From the NCBI GenBank assembly GCA_003254925.1, contig QANZ01000640.1, forward strand, positions 1,273-65,272: a DNA stretch of 64,000 nt, given 5' to 3'. The notes beneath the pieces were generated by a model. That model was not told the DNA's origin and ran no database searches. It saw only the letters and a program-made list of their open reading frames with translations. Source of the stretch: Chamaecrista fasciculata. Its lineage: Eukaryota; Streptophyta; Magnoliopsida; Fabales; Fabaceae. Position 1 is the first letter of the stretch. Each line of letters begins with the position of its first letter. Position numbers and translations under genes: made by a program. Positions 22,793 to 36,857 of the stretch are shown here, in pieces.

Positions 22793-25700
22793 ATGGAGAA
22801 GGTCAGGAGAGCATCGCATGCCGGTTCTTGGTACACTGATAATCGTAAGTCTTCAAGTTTTAACGCGATCGATCGTCTTTCCTCTCACTCTCTTTTTCAC
22901 TCCCAACGCACGCAGCAAAATACTTTGAACCGGAAAAGATAAAAGTTTGATGAACGATCGTACATGAGCTAATGTTCTGTAAATTATGTAATTTTTATGG
23001 AAACTAGATGCTTCTACCTCTTGCGATAGAGAATGTGAATAAGGAATTTGAAAGATTTGCTGGAGGGTAATTCTGATTATGTTGAAAGCGGTGCTTTCCG
23101 TTTTGAATTATTGTCTTTTGAATCGTGCAGTCGGTTGAGTGTGAGATAGTTTAAGAAAATTGTGTCGCAAAATTCGGTTAAATATTTGTAATTTCTATAA
23201 ACAGTGAGAGTGGTGCTTAATCTGATTTTTGAAATCCGTTAGTGAAGGTGCTGGGAAACTTGGGTCTCTCTGTTTTTAAGTTCTTCTATTACTCTTCGTT
23301 GGTAAAATTTTTCGGACAGAAACATTTGTTCTGACGTTTTTTTTGTTTTTAAAATCACGTTTTCAGCTAAGCAGCTGTCAGAGGAGCTCGAAGGATGGCT
23401 GAGATCAGCTGGTCTGACGAAGTCTCCAGATGTACGAGGAGTAATAGCTCCGTAAGTTTCTACACTTTTGGTGTCTCCTCTTTTTTGATTTGAATTAATT
23501 CTAATGAATTTCCACTTCTACATTTGGTTGTACCCGAATTTAGACATGCAGGATATTCCTATTCAGGACGTGCTGCTGCATATGCCTTTGGAAACATCGA
23601 TCCATCTAACATGTAAGTTGAGGTTTTGTTTGGTCCTTTGCTTCCATTCATTGCTTACTCTCTTTCCAGCTGAAGCACACTCTTTCAAATTATAAATGGT
23701 CGACTGACATGTTTATGGAAACGGCATGTGCTTTTTAACCCTCCTAGTTCTATGTTGTTCATTGTTAACTCGTCAAATGTTTTTTCTATTTTACAATGTC
23801 AGCACACGGGTATTCCTTTTGGGTCCTTCTCACCACTATTACACTCCAAAATGTGCTCTTTCTGTTGCCACGGTCTACAAGACACCCATAGGGGACCTGC
23901 CAATAGACTTGGAAGGTATTGTTATTCTTTATAGATGACTTGTTTGTACTTCTTGTCTTTGAGTCTAGTTACATTTTCACTGCCTTAGAGGGTTGGATTG
24001 GATCAGAGGAATTAACTTCTTTTGTCTAAATAGAATATTGGTGAAGTTATCTATTTTTATACAGGTATATGTATGATCCAATTTCTATAATGTTTTAGAA
24101 CATGAAAAATAATGTGCATAGGTTGAGTTATGAACATTTGTGCAGTAATGAACTAAATTATCAAGAGGGAGTGAATCAATTTGCAATTTAATTTTGATTT
24201 CCTCTTTTCCTCTCTGTACATGTTGCCCAATTTCATTTGTGTTGTTTCACCAGTGAATGAGCAGCTTAAAGCTACGGGGAAATTTGAACTGATGGATATT
24301 CGCAATGATGAGGCTGAACATAGCATGGAAATGCACTTGCCATATCTTGCTAAAGTATTTGAGGGGTAAAACTTTGTTATACACTAGTACAGATGCTTCT
24401 GTCTTAAAACTTTGCAACAGAGACTGAGTTTATCATATTGATGCAGGCACCAGGTGAAAGTAGTGCCCATTTTAGTTGGTGCTCTTAGTGCTGAGGTTGA
24501 AGCCATGTACGGGCAACTACTTGCCAAATATGTGGATGATCCAAATAATTTCTTTTCTGTGTCATCAGATTTTTGTCATTGGGGATCTAGGTATGTTCAG
24601 TTTACACATTGAATTGCTCGTTTAATTTTATAGGTCTTACTGCTAGTAAACTCTCAAATTGTCTGAGATGTGCTGACAATCATGTTACAGACCAATATAT
24701 TTAAAATTGCATACAAGCAAATACCCCAAGTTGTTTCCCTGATTGTTTCTTTTTGTACCATATAATCCCAGAGATATAGTGCTTCCTTAGTTACTAGTTA
24801 GATGATAAATGTTGCTTAGATATTATACTTAATTGGTAATATGTTATCTTTATTAAGACATGGTTTGATGTTTTAACCCTTTTTCCCAAGTAGATAGTCC
24901 AAGGTCTCTCTGCGATCTCACATTTATTTTGTTATTAGTGTTATAGTCTGCCTACAAGTTATCATGGCTAAATATCATGATGCGTACAGCATGGCACCAG
25001 TCTAAACCAGTTGATCAAATTTCAATCTATTTAATTCATGTTGTTTTTGCCTCCTTTATGCTGACTGGTGTTATGATCAGATTTAATTATATGTACCATG
25101 ATAAGAATCATGGACCTATTTACAAATCTATTGAGGCCTTGGACAAGATGGGCATGGACATAATAGAAACAGGAGACCCAGATGCGTTCAAAAAGTATCT
25201 TTCAGAGTACGACAATACAATCTGTGGACGCCATCCAATTAGTGTTTTTCTCCATGTAAGTGCCTTACAAATTACTGCAGTTCCACTAGAGCTTTTAGCA
25301 AAGAATAATATTATTATTATTGTTATCAGTTATCATCATTGACATTAATGTATGATCTTGTGATTTTACGTTCTATATATGCTACTCCAAATTTGTACCT
25401 TTCTTATATCCTAATCAATAAACATTGATATTTACTGCTATTCTAAAACAGCCCAATTCGAACTCTAGTGTTTACCTTTGTACTGGTTTTTGAGAGAAAT
25501 TTCTAGGCATCGACTGCCAAACTCTCAAGATTAGAGAATGGGGTAACAAATAGTAGCTAGAACTGGAAAATAATTGGAGTGACTTTTCATTTATGTTATT
25601 AGTTTGTAAAAGTTTTTTACATTGTGATATCTAGAGTCAAAAGATATTTGAGTTGAACCATTTTGATGAGGACATACCCCTGAAAAATGTTCTTCCATCT

Positions 25701-25919
25701 GTATGTGATCCCTTTATTGAATAATATTCTTTTGAGTTTATCTGTTAGATGCTAATATTTAATGTCTTCCAATTAAATCAGATGCTCAGGCATTGCTCAA
25801 CAAAGATTAAAGTCAACTTCCTTCGCTATGAGCAATCCAGTCAGTGCAAAAGTACTAGAGATAGTAGCGTTAGTTATGCATCTGCAGCAGCAAAGATTGA
25901 TGGCTCAAGCTCTAGTTGA
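22793..25919 (+). CDS. MEMO family protein
   Basis: Eight exons (22793-22844, 23367-23451, 23544-23612, 23803-23915, 24254-24365, 24447-24590, 25081-25255, 25782-25919) join to 295 residues, the normal MEMO length. Diagnostic segments are the start [75 protein letters not shown] and CGRHPI. Human MEMO1 has a vestibule lined by a His, a His and a Cys that correspond to PHAGYS, GPSHH and ICGRHP here; all are present. MEMO is related to class III extradiol dioxygenases; human MEMO1 acts in cell motility signalling and metal handling, while the plant role is poorly defined. The gene converges on the minus-strand CysRS gene, 725 bp away. Confidence 0.93.
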
Positions 25920-26644
25920 TGATCTCTATTCTCCTCTGTTGGCCATTCGGCCCGTCATTTTCTATAAATTGACTATTTATATTTATGTTCAGAATATTGA
26001 TACTCGATTTCCATGTTTATAAAAAGACTGTTTCTTAACAGATTCTGCTAAAGCTGTTCAATAATCAATTTCCTGTTTACAACTCTCCTAATTGTCTTAA
26101 GCATATGGAATTTGATGATTTTAATATTTAGTGTTTTTAAATTGTTTTTAGCATGTGCCGGAAACAGCTGTTTTTAGCTGTTCCATTGTTGAATTTACTT
26201 TGTGAAACATAGGGTGTCTTCGAGTTTAATTTCATTTTAAGATGACAACGGTACATTTTTATCACGGAACCTGAAACGTGCACTCAAAAATCGTATTAAA
26301 CTTAATGGTATTTGATTTGTTTCATTACAAATGGCAGAAATGTCTATTAAAGGTGTGTTTGGCATTAAGGGGCTATTCAACTATATCTTGGAATTTAGAG
26401 TAATCTTCAACGTAAAATTTCTAGGAAAGAATGTCACTTCCATAAACAAAACATCATGCCTAATTAAATTATAATTCGCCAGCATTTCACCAAGGCTCAT
26501 GACAGTTTATAAATGACTAATCTCTACATACTAAGCAGTTGATACACCCATACCCTTTTGCTTCATTCCAAAATCACAACTTGTATTTCTGTTTTGGAGA
26601 AGTTGAGCAAACTGAGTTAATATTGATTCCAGCGTAACAGCTCT

Positions 26645-29600
26645 TCAAGTTGAAGGTGCATCAATCTGTTCTTGAAGTGCAAGAGGAATGGTTGGCCTCC
26701 ACGTGGTACCATTTGGACTGTCCATAAGAGCAATGCCTACAACTGCCAGATCATTTCTAATTGCATCTGATTTTTCGTACTCCTTATTTATTCTAGCGGT
26801 AGCCCTCTCTTCAATTCTCTGCAATACTTCATCTTCTGTCAACTTTGCACGCTTTAAAGCTTTTCCCTTAAGCTGCTGTAAGACCTGCAGCATAAGAATA
26901 TATATATTTAAGTATCATTTAAAATTACTAATCCAAAACTTGTTGGGGAAAGTAACTATGGGTATGATCTCAATGTAGAAAATGGATACCAGCAACATTA
27001 TCACATATATATGACTAATCATACCTCAGAATAACTAGCAGGCATAAGTCCTAAAATAGTCAGAACTTTTCTGATACTCTTCTCCAGAGCTGTAAGTGAT
27101 TCGATTCGCAATTTCTTTTTCCTCCCCTGAATCAATTATCAATTTGGAATTGTCACAAAAGATTAAAAAGCAATACTTATATGGTGTATCTCCCTCTCAC
27201 AGAAGAATAGGGCATTCATATAATATAGCACACCAAAAAATGACTAGAATCTAAAAGCTATGCACTTACGAACCTTAACCTCATTCAATTATATACTAGT
27301 AATTAAGATCACTTAATTGGAAAATAACATGAAAAACACCATACCTGGCGAGTATGTAGCAGATCATTGATTGCTTTTAAAGGGTCAGAAAGTGATGCCA
27401 ATACAACCGGGGTGTGAAGATCATCAGACATTGAGGTCACAAAATCATCTTGAAATTTATTAATGATATCTAACGTATCAGATGGAATAGAATCCTTCAT
27501 ATTTGTTAGATCATTTTGGTTCAGAAAGCTTTCACATTCATGTAGAGTCTGCAATAACATTAGTTTCACCAAGATAAATCCACACAGGCACAACATATAC
27601 AATGACAAGACGAGGGAAGCAAATACAATCAAAGTTATCAAGTAGACAAAACACATAAAAAGAATTAGTGGCATCACAAGGGCAAGAGGATAATTTTTAT
27701 TTAAATTATTTAGTAGCCTGTAAACGTGGTACCTCATATATATAGAAAACACGATCCGAAGCACGTTCAAGATGTATATGAGAGTAGTTAATTGGAGATC
27801 GATAGTGGGCTCCCATCAAAAAATTTCTCAAAGCCATTGGATGGTATAGGTCTACAACCTGATAACAAAATTGCATAAGGATTTAACAAACTATAACAGT
27901 AAAAAAGGTAACATAAGAATCAGGGATCTTCAATAGGTCTGAACCATCATTAACATGTCACCTGCCGGATAGTGAAAAAGTTTCCTAGAGACTTGGACAT
28001 CTTCTCTGAGTCAACAGTGACAAAGCCATTGTGTATCCAGAGACTTATATTACTTTTCTCACATGCAGCACAACTCTGAGCAATTTCATTTTCATGGTGA
28101 GGAAAAATAAGGTCCAATCCTCCACCATGGATGTCAAAAGAGTAACTGAGATAAGCTGCACTCATAGCACTGCATTCAATATGCCACCCTGGTCTTCCGG
28201 GACCCCATGGACTCTCCCAAAATGGCTCTCCCTGCTTTGCAGACTGCAAAATAGCATTGAATACCCAAAATGATTAGCAGCAAAGAGACCAAATATTTTT
28301 AAAGTATTTTAGTAGTCATCAATTTAGCTTACATATTGAACAAGATATATTTAACAGAAATTAGTTCTGTACCAAAGCCATAGTAACATTCTCTCTCCAG
28401 GTTAATCAGTTAATATCTAATTTCCATCTTTACACTCAGAGGCAAATGGATGTGTTATCATTTATGTCACAGATAGTACCTTCCAGAGTGCGAAATCAGC
28501 AGGATTTTTCTTCCTTGAATCAACAGCAACCCTCTCACCGGCTCGATTATCTTCTAGGTCTCTTCCAGATAATTGACCATATTCTGGAAATTTTTCTACG
28601 TTAAAGTATACATCCCCATCAACAATGTAGGCATACCCATTATTAATAATCTGCCAACAATTATGTTAACTGATGAATGATGAAACAATATCATATTTTT
28701 TAAACATATCAAGAAGAGAGAGATTGACAATATTAAGAAAAACATTTCATCAACCAATAGAATATCAAAATATTATGAGAAGCAGAAAATAGACTTAAGA
28801 CATGAAATGAAATAGTCCACAATATATCAAACTCAGTGTTCCATTTTAAGACAAGTAAAATGGACAGATATGGTACCTGCTCAATCAAATTAATGATTTC
28901 AGGCATGTGCTCTGAGACTCGTGGTTCCACGGAAGGAGGTAGACAATGAAGAGTTGCCATATCTTGATTGAACTCTTCACAATAACGACGACTCAAACTG
29001 ATTGGATCCTCTCCTAACTCCTTTGCTCTGGCAATAATCTACAGAATTTGAAAAGTGCAGACTAAGATCCTGTCATACCAATTTAAAAAAAGTGGGTACT
29101 TTGCATTTGCAGCAAAAGGATATAATCAAAATTCAAAATCTTTCAAATATCATAATTGCTACAAGCTTAAACCTATTATGTACAGAATAACAACCAAGTG
29201 GCCTAAAGACAAGGCGAGGAATCCATCACATAAGGTTAGACAGATCAAGCTGTTCAAGCACAGAATTTAGATACATCATTAACTTCACTGCACCAAAGAT
29301 TTTACTACAACGCCAGTTCCCTCTTCTACTCAGCCTAAAGTCATCTGTAAAACAGCTATTGCATTTGGCTGCACTATTTTCTTTAAACGAGGTCATAAGT
29401 TCAAAAGTGAAAATTTTAAGCTAATGAAGCATACATTCCATTTAAGCTATGATTAGTGCGAGCATTTAAAAATTATATTGCAGAATAATACATGAAAAAT
29501 GCTTAGTCTTAAAAAATGCCAATGAAGATATTCTTCAAGCTAAAAAATATGCAACAAAACGAGATCAAGCAAGAGAGCATTTAAACTAACTTCAATGATT

Positions 29601-30538
29601 TTTAAACAAATGAGAAGAATTTAAAACTAATTCACTAATTCCTTCAAAATAAAAAGGGGGCATGAGTTCATGACACAATAATTGAAATTAGACTCACCTT
29701 GTCATCTACATCTGTAAAATTGCGAACATAAGAGACTTCAAATTCCAAATGCTTAAGATATCTGCCTAATTGTCAAACAGAGTACAAAAGAAGAACCAAT
29801 CAGTACTAAAAGTTTGAACTTCAAGCTACATTTGATAGTAAACAGCAGATAAATAGGACAGTGGTAGTTAAAATGATTCAGTGAGCCAAAATATGAAGTG
29901 GTGGAATTGATGTTAAATTGTCAAGTCTAGTCGGTGGATCCAAAAACCACATACTGTAGCATAAGCGCTGAGTTTCATTCATCCGAATCCAAAATTCATA
30001 CTTCACGCGTGATTCCTAGTAGATTAGACTACAGACCTGGATCAGCTAATCACTACAAGCTCCTAACTTTGATCCTCAATAAACAAAAATTAGAATCAAT
30101 GGCACGAAATAACATGAAGCCAGTGGCTATAAAGAGAGAAGGAGAGAAGAGAAACCTGTAAAGAACGTCAAAATTGACATAGACGCGAGCATGTCCAATA
30201 TGGCTAAGGTCATAGGCAGTAACTCCACAGACATACATTCCAACTTTCCCTTCCACTTTGGGTTTGAAAAGCTCCTTCTTTTTACTCATGGTGTTATAGA
30301 GCCAGAGCTCCGGCGTGGCCCTGACGCTGCCGTCAGATTTCCCGGAGTTCTGATCGGCAATCGACGGCTGCGATGAAGGCAAAGAACTGACACTAAAACG
30401 AGGGGTAAGCGAATGTTGTAACTTGTTCCTTCTGAGAATGGCGGATTGGGCGATTGGGTTAGTCCCGAGGCGAATGGTGCGAGCCGGAAAGGGAAAGAGT
30501 GAGAAGAAGGGTCTGTAGAATTTGACAAGAGTACCCAT
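26645..30538 (-). CDS. Cysteinyl-tRNA synthetase, organellar
   Basis: Nine exons in coding order (30156-30538, 29698-29761, 28877-29038, 28480-28650, 27962-28243, 27733-27858, 27345-27548, 27025-27126, 26645-26884) give 577 residues. The enzyme charges tRNA-Cys with cysteine. Class I signatures are present: HIGH at 113-116 and KMSKS at 341-345. The zinc ligands expected from the E. coli enzyme are all in place (C104, C284 in HIEC, H309 and E313 in PHHENE). The first 80 residues are rich in Ser, Arg and Pro and precede the conserved core ([15 protein letters not shown]), so the protein is probably imported into chloroplasts and/or mitochondria, as for Arabidopsis SYCO; this is inference. The leader just upstream contains an ATCT microsatellite (about 30537-30552). 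Confidence 0.95.
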
Positions 30539-30784
30539 CTATCTATCTATCTCCACTGATAATGTTACTGTTGCTCGCTCTCGTCGTCTTCTTCGTCTTC
30601 TTCTTTAGGCCTCGGCGAGTTCTCCTTTAGCCGCCAAACTTGCAAGAGTTTTATCCGAATCGAACATGTGTTCTTAATTTGCGACCAGAGACGAAATATC
30701 GATCGCACCAGGGGAAAGCGCTCTTGGAGAAATTAAGGATATTAGATAATTAACTAATTAAGTTAACGCTCGAAACAAAAAATA

Positions 30785-31270
30785 GGCCAAAGTCCTATTT
30801 TGGTCCATCATGTCTGCTCAAAGTTTTGTTTTGGTCCCTCAAGTTTTTTCGTACTGTTTTTGTCCCTCAAGTTTCTAAAAAGTTCTACCGTTAGTCCCTA
30901 ACTTCTTTTCATCCACTTTTTCCGTTATAAAAAGGAAAAAAAATAACTTTCATCTCCCAATAGTTTCGTTTTTTTGCATTAAGGTCTTTCCCTTTTATAA
31001 AAGAGCAAAATTGTTGGGAGATGAAAATTAGTTTTTTTAATGGAAAAAGTTGATGAAAAACAGTCAGGAATTAACGATGGAACTTTTTGAAAACTTGAGA
31101 GATCAAAACATAACTTTTAGCAAACATGAGGGATCAATACAAAACGAAAAAATTTGAGGGACCAAAATAGAACTTTGAGCGAACATGAGGGATCAAAACT
31201 GAATGAAAAAACTTGAAGGACCAAAACAAAACTTTAAGCAAATATAAGGGACCAAAATAGGACTTTGGCC
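30785..31270. mobile_element. Mutator-like MITE, 'ggccaaagtcc' subfamily
   Basis: Inverted ends GGCCAAAGTCCTATTTTGGT (left) and ACCAAAATAGGACTTTGGCC (right). The flanks caaaaaata (30776-30784) and aaaaaaata (31271-31279) form a 9-bp target duplication with one mismatch. The interior consists of repeated 'tttggtccctcaagttttt' phrases in the left arm and their inversions in the right. 486 bp, non-coding. Confidence 0.85.
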
Positions 31271-31279
31271 AAAAAAATA

Positions 31280-32342
31280 TATAGAGTACTTTTGTTTTCT
31301 AATTATTATACTATGATAAAATATTTTTCAATGCTATCCTCATATTAGGCTGTTTTTGTTTTCCAATACCATCACTTCTATACTTAAATTTTTGTATTAG
31401 TAAAACATTTTGAATTTAATATTTTACTCGATGAGAGTCGCACCTAGTAACCACTGGCATGTACTGCTTGTAAATCCATCTCTAGTCTTAATTCAATCAT
31501 CAAATCATAAATAAAATTTAAATATAAAGACAAGGCAAATTTTTTAAAAGATTAATTTGACAGTAATGATTTTTAAAGAATTAAATTGAAAATCATCGTA
31601 CATATCAAGAACTAAAATTGCAAATTTAACTTGACATGTTGTAAGTTTGTAATATGTTTTCCTCACCAAAGGAAAAAAAACGGTTGTTTAATCCTGTGGT
31701 GCAAATAAAAATAGTATGTCTGTTCAGGAAATATTTCTGTTTTGCGTAAAATTTTCAAAAATTTTGTACATGCAATGAAGTGATAAGAATATGATTGGAT
31801 CCTGGCCTAAGAGGTCAATAAGCTGAATTCTAACCCAAACATCCAAAATATGTCATGGTTTCCTCTTTCCTTGTGCCTTTAAACTCCATAGTCCATAATC
31901 ACTTCCTTTTACTTTCCAAAAACAATTTGAGGACAGAAAACGCAGAGAAGAAAGGTGAATCAAATATTAACAGAGGAACGGGAGTACCGGTATACATTCA
32001 TGTTTTGGATATTATATCATATGTTTAATAGGAGGAAAAAGGTCATAAAACATCCAAAAGTATCAAGTGAGCTTTACATGGCTGCCACCAACATGAATGA
32101 AAGGTTGGTCAATCTGTTATTATCCTTTCACTTTCGCCGCAGTTCTTCGCTTCTCAAAGAATTAACAGATCACTAGATTTGTAAAGAATGGTGTCTACTA
32201 ATATCTCGAGGCTGGATGCACCTGAAAAGAGTGCACACTATCTTCCACAACTGACACTGATATACAACGCTTCTACAAATTCCCAGAATCATGAACGTAA
32301 TTGCATTTCCTGATTACTAGCTAGCTATCTGCTCCCATCAAG
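31280..32342. other. Intergenic DNA and 3' flank of the GT31 gene
   Basis: AT-rich. The 73-codon plus frame at 31955-32176 has no recognisable domain and opposes the GT31 transcript end; I do not support it as a gene. Confidence 0.4.
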
Positions 32343-35300
32343 TCAAGCCAAGGAACATACTTTGTCTGAAAATAAGCATCAATTGTAAGACAATTTGCAT
32401 TACAAACTGTCATAATGAGTGCTAAACAACTATAAAGAGTAAAACTCGTGAGAAAGAGTAAATGGTCATTACAAAAATTTCACCTTGTCTGATGCTACTA
32501 CAGCAAAGGCGACTGTCATCTATATAAGTTGCTTGGATACCCATCATCCATGATCCCACTGATGTATCGTCATGAGCATAGGTCTTGAGAGACACACTAC
32601 ACTTAACAGAGCTAAGTCAGATTGCAATTCAGAGAGCATAACAAATTAAACAATCAATACTGTTGAAAATCTGGGCTACCATAAAGAATGACCTCATCTA
32701 AGGATATAACAATACTTTTCTTTCAATAAGGAAAAACTGTTTCATCTCTTGGAGGCAAAAACCACAATCCTGAAGCAGATATGAAACTGAATACCTCATT
32801 TACAGCTTTTATAGGTGGACTAGGATTAATTACTCAACGACCAAAGTGCTAACTAACACCCGTGCTAGTTTAAAACTAATATTAACTAAGTATTGAACCT
32901 GTGCCGATTGCTTCCACTATGGTGTTGAGTAGTAACTCTGGGAACAGACATAAATAAAGGAAGATGATTGAGTAACTTAATGGCTTCGAAGTTCCATTAA
33001 AATTCCCCCTCACCAGAGCCCCAGTTATCAATTTCCTCAGATCCTATGTATGCATGAAAAAAGACTGAGAACCACCTGTTTATGTTTATATACTGCGCCA
33101 AATTCTTTGAAAGTATCATGAGTGAACCAGCTGCATGTCGGAAATACCTATTGATACACAAAAAGATATACCCACTGTAAACAAGAAAGAGGAAAAATAG
33201 AAGAAGCATATACTTGCCATCAAGTAGTATAAATAGCCGCATAGCACTCTAATCACCATACTACTGATAAAATTAATACAAAATAGGAACATAAAGTACC
33301 ATCATCACTATGCTAATTAGTAAATACTAATATACAAATACAATGCATGGCTTGGCGTAGACCACTTACGATTTCTCATCTCCAAATTTCCACCAATCAG
33401 GTTCATACCATGGCTTTCCCCTGAGAATCAACAAAAATAAGATGGCATATAAGTTGAATTCAAAACCTCTGGATGGTTAAAACCTTATTTGAAGGATACA
33501 TCCCCTAACAATTTAAAGATAATAGCAATTAACCACAACTATCTTCAATGGAAATTGTATCTCAAACTACAACATAACACTGTTTAGAAGAACAAACAAT
33601 TGTACACAGCTTGAAACTTCATTGGAAGCTTCTATACTGCATGAAACTGCAGAACTACTTGCAGATCTATATAGAAATACAATCCCAACCAACTTAGAAA
33701 AAGATATAATAAAGAACCTACTCTTCTGATACAACTTCTCCAGACTTCATGCATCCAATATATGCCCCATCTTGACCACGACGACGGTCAAGAACTCCAA
33801 TTAAAGCCTCTGTTAAGCAGCAATCAGTGTCAAGAATGTCTCAAACTCAATAAGTTCTAGTGAACAAAAGCATATAATTAGATGCGAATAAGAACTTCCA
33901 TGCAAACACATTAAATGTAAGTCTTTACCCAGATCAAGGTCAATATTGTCATCAACTTTCACATAAAAGTCAGCGTCCCAGTTTTGAACTGCAGCACTAA
34001 AGAAGAATTTTGCTTTTTTAGGAAACTCCTCTTGAGCTTCTTCATGACCTTCCTGATGATATATTAACAAGAAATGGTAAGGCTCTATGTCTAACACGTT
34101 CAACAAAGTTAAATGAGGGAAGGCAGCTAATTCAAAAGAGCATCAATATATTTTATCAAATAATATAGAAAAGAACAACACATACGAACTTAGAGGGACT
34201 GAGAGTTGTCTTTTGCACTAGGCATCTATATATGAGGGCAAACTATAGTGGCTTGCAAATAAATGTAAAAGCCATCAATGCCCTTATTGAGGGATCTAAA
34301 TTTCAGAGCCTCCCACATCATCCCAAATACAAGATTAAGGCATTGACCTAATTCAGATTACAGCAACATGGCAACTATAATGCTTACAAGAATCAAGAAA
34401 TCCTTTGTTGAACTGTTTTCCTCGTCAATATGGCGATCTAAGCTATCGCCTCTGTTAGCACTGCAGATAACAAAGCATAAATATTAAATCATAAGAGAAG
34501 TTTCACTCACAGCCCTTAATGACAAAAAATCATTCATCAAAGAAAATCATGTTGGTAATGTAAAAGCTAACAAGGGTAAGTGTGAGGAGAAACCTCCGAC
34601 CAATTACGAAGCGCATGACCACACCTCTTTCTTCAAGTTTTTTCAAGGCATCTCCTGCAAAGAGGTGTGTCACAAGGATATCGATATGATGTTAGAACCC
34701 ATACTACTAGTTAAGAAAAAGCATAACATAATAAAAATAATTAGAAAAAGAAAATAGAGAAGAATGCAAAGGAATTTGCATAGACTAGAGAAATTCAACT
34801 GAGAATCAAACAAACCTCTGGGAAACCAAGATCCTCGAAACTTTTTTCTTTGCAAATGACTTCCAAATCCAGTATAAACTCCAATAACAGCGAGAAGTTT
34901 CTTGTCAGAAGAAGAGCCACTTTGTAGTGACTGGCCTTTGAGGTACCCTTGACTCTTTGCCAATGTCAGTTCCATCTCAGCTTCAACAATCCTCCTCTCT
35001 AAGTCCCTAACAAACAACCCAGATGTCTTAAACATTATCAAACAAAAGAAATTAACCCAAAGAAATGAAAGACCGAATGGGAACCTGCATCCCAGAACCA
35101 TCAGCTTATCTTCCACTGTAAGAACCCTGGGCCTCTGGCGAAAAATCACATTGATTCAAGGTTAGACTTGAATAAATCAAACAAACTGCGCAGGAAAAAT
35201 AAGCAGTTTGATTGATCTGCCCACATTTATATCACTTGCATAACTTTTTCTGCTTGATGGCAACCATTCAGAACCAAAAATCAAAAGGCAAGAACTGTAC

Positions 35301-35852
35301 TAAATAATACCTGGGCTGAGTTTTTCATCAAAAGACTGGTAAGTATATTTCGGTTTTCTGCATCTTGCCATAACCTATTATTCCCAAAAGTAATAAAATA
35401 GAAGTTGGTCACATTCATACCAAACTGACAGCAAGTTATTCTCCTAACAAGTTAATAACAAAAATTGAGAAATTACAAAGCTGATTACATTCGCCGCCTC
35501 CCCCAAAATCGGAGCCATAAAAAAACGAATCCAAATGTGATTTGCACATGGCCGATGCTTTAGCATAAAAACTCGGAATTGTATATAAATCCGGCGAAAG
35601 TTGGAGAAAATAAAAACAGAAATATCCAATTCCAGGCACAGCCGAAGACAATCCCAAAATAACCATATTGAATATTGATTGATCCGACACAAATGCGATC
35701 GACACAATAACAAGATTCACATACCGGCCGGCGACGTAAAGCCAAGCAACGCAGGAGAAGAAGGCCATAAAGAGCGAAGGTTTAGAGGTCTGAAGGGGCT
35801 TCGATCTCCCTCGCCGATCGGCTTTTGAGATCGTCGTCGGTAACGTGTCCAT
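32343..35852 (-). CDS. GT31 beta-1,3-galactosyltransferase (B3GALT12-14 type)
   Basis: Twelve exons in coding order (35725-35852, 35311-35374, 35085-35134, 34816-35006, 34594-34654, 34388-34460, 33929-34052, 33722-33809, 33370-33420, 33076-33147, 32484-32596, 32343-32365) join to 345 residues. It is a type II Golgi membrane protein: a basic N-tail, one membrane span at about 28-43 ([15 protein letters not shown]), a stem, then the catalytic domain. Family marks are [24 protein letters not shown]-type segment, [13 protein letters not shown] (the metal and UDP-sugar binding acidic motif), [18 protein letters not shown] and [13 protein letters not shown]. The length matches Arabidopsis probable beta-1,3-galactosyltransferases 12-14. 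Acceptor substrate is not predictable from sequence. The terminal exon codes only for the last seven residues and stop. Confidence 0.9.
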
Positions 35853-36274
35853 CGTAAGCACTCTGATTCGTATTTGCTGCTCGCTTCACACAGTATTTCA
35901 AGGTTTTGGATTCCGATTCATAAAAATTGCAAGGCGGAAGATGAAACGGAGATTTTTTGGGCTACAAGGTGAAGAAGCATTTCAAGTTTTCAACTGATAG
36001 ACTTGTATAAGTTTTAACTGATGGTACCTTTTTGATTTCTTTCTTTTTCCGCCCCTTTTTTTCAAGAAGTTTTTTTAATTGTGAGGATTGAGAAGAAATA
36101 AGCACCCAAATAAATTCAATATTTTTCTTCTTTAGAAAATATTAGTCTACCAAATAGGTCATTAAGACAGGCCTAAAAAATTGACGTCCGAAACAAATTA
36201 ATAATTAAAATGGGAGATTTGGGGAAAAAATATCCATTAATACATTTGGAAAGGGTTGAGTAAAATGTAATCAA
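35853..36274. other. GT31 leader and intergenic DNA
   Basis: The first 60-100 bp upstream of the start codon are probably the GT31 leader and promoter. No clear motif was picked out. Confidence 0.35.
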
Positions 36275-36283
36275 TAGAATCAA

Positions 36284-36848
36284 GGCCAAAGTTGTATTTT
36301 GATCCATCATATTTGCTCAAAATTATGTTTTGGTCCCTCACATTTTTTCGTTTCGTTTTGGTTCCTCATGTTTGCTCAAGGTTCTGTTTTGGTCCCTTAA
36401 GTTTTTTTCATTCTGTTGTGGTCCCTCATGTCTGCTCAAAGTTTCATTTTGGTCCCTCGCGTTTAAAAAAAGTTCCACCGTAAGTCCCTGACTATTTTCT
36501 ATCCACTTTTTCCATTGAAAAAAGAAAAAAAAAAACTAACTTTCATCTACTAACAATTTAGCTCTTTTGCATTAAGATCCTTCCCTTTGGTAAGAGCAAT
36601 ATTGTTGGGAGATGAAAGTTGGTTTGTTCTTTTTTTTAATAAAAAAAATGGATGGAAAAGAGTCGGGGACTAACGGAGTGACTGTGGGACTTTTTAGAAC
36701 TTGAGGGACCAAAACAAAATGAAAAAAACTTGAGGGACTAAAACAAAACTTTGAGCAAACATGAGTGACCAAAATGGAACGAAAAAAAACTTGAGGGACC
36801 AAAATAAAACTTTGAGCAAACATGAGGGACCAAAATAGAACTTTGGCC
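36284..36848. mobile_element. Mutator-like MITE, 'ggccaaag' subfamily
   Basis: Inverted ends GGCCAAAGTTGTATTTTGAT and CCAAAATAGAACTTTGGCC. The flanks tagaatcaa (36275-36283) and tagaattaa (36849-36857) form a 9-bp target duplication with one mismatch. At 565 bp it is longer than the sister copy at 30785 because the 'ctcatgtttgctcaaagtt' unit is repeated more often in both arms. Frames at 36292-36483 and 36572-36823 arise from these repeats. Confidence 0.85.
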
Positions 36849-36857
36849 TAGAATTAA

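Noticed and set aside
31955-32176. 73-codon plus frame
   Set aside because: No domain, no start context or neighbours to support it, and it opposes the GT31 gene end.
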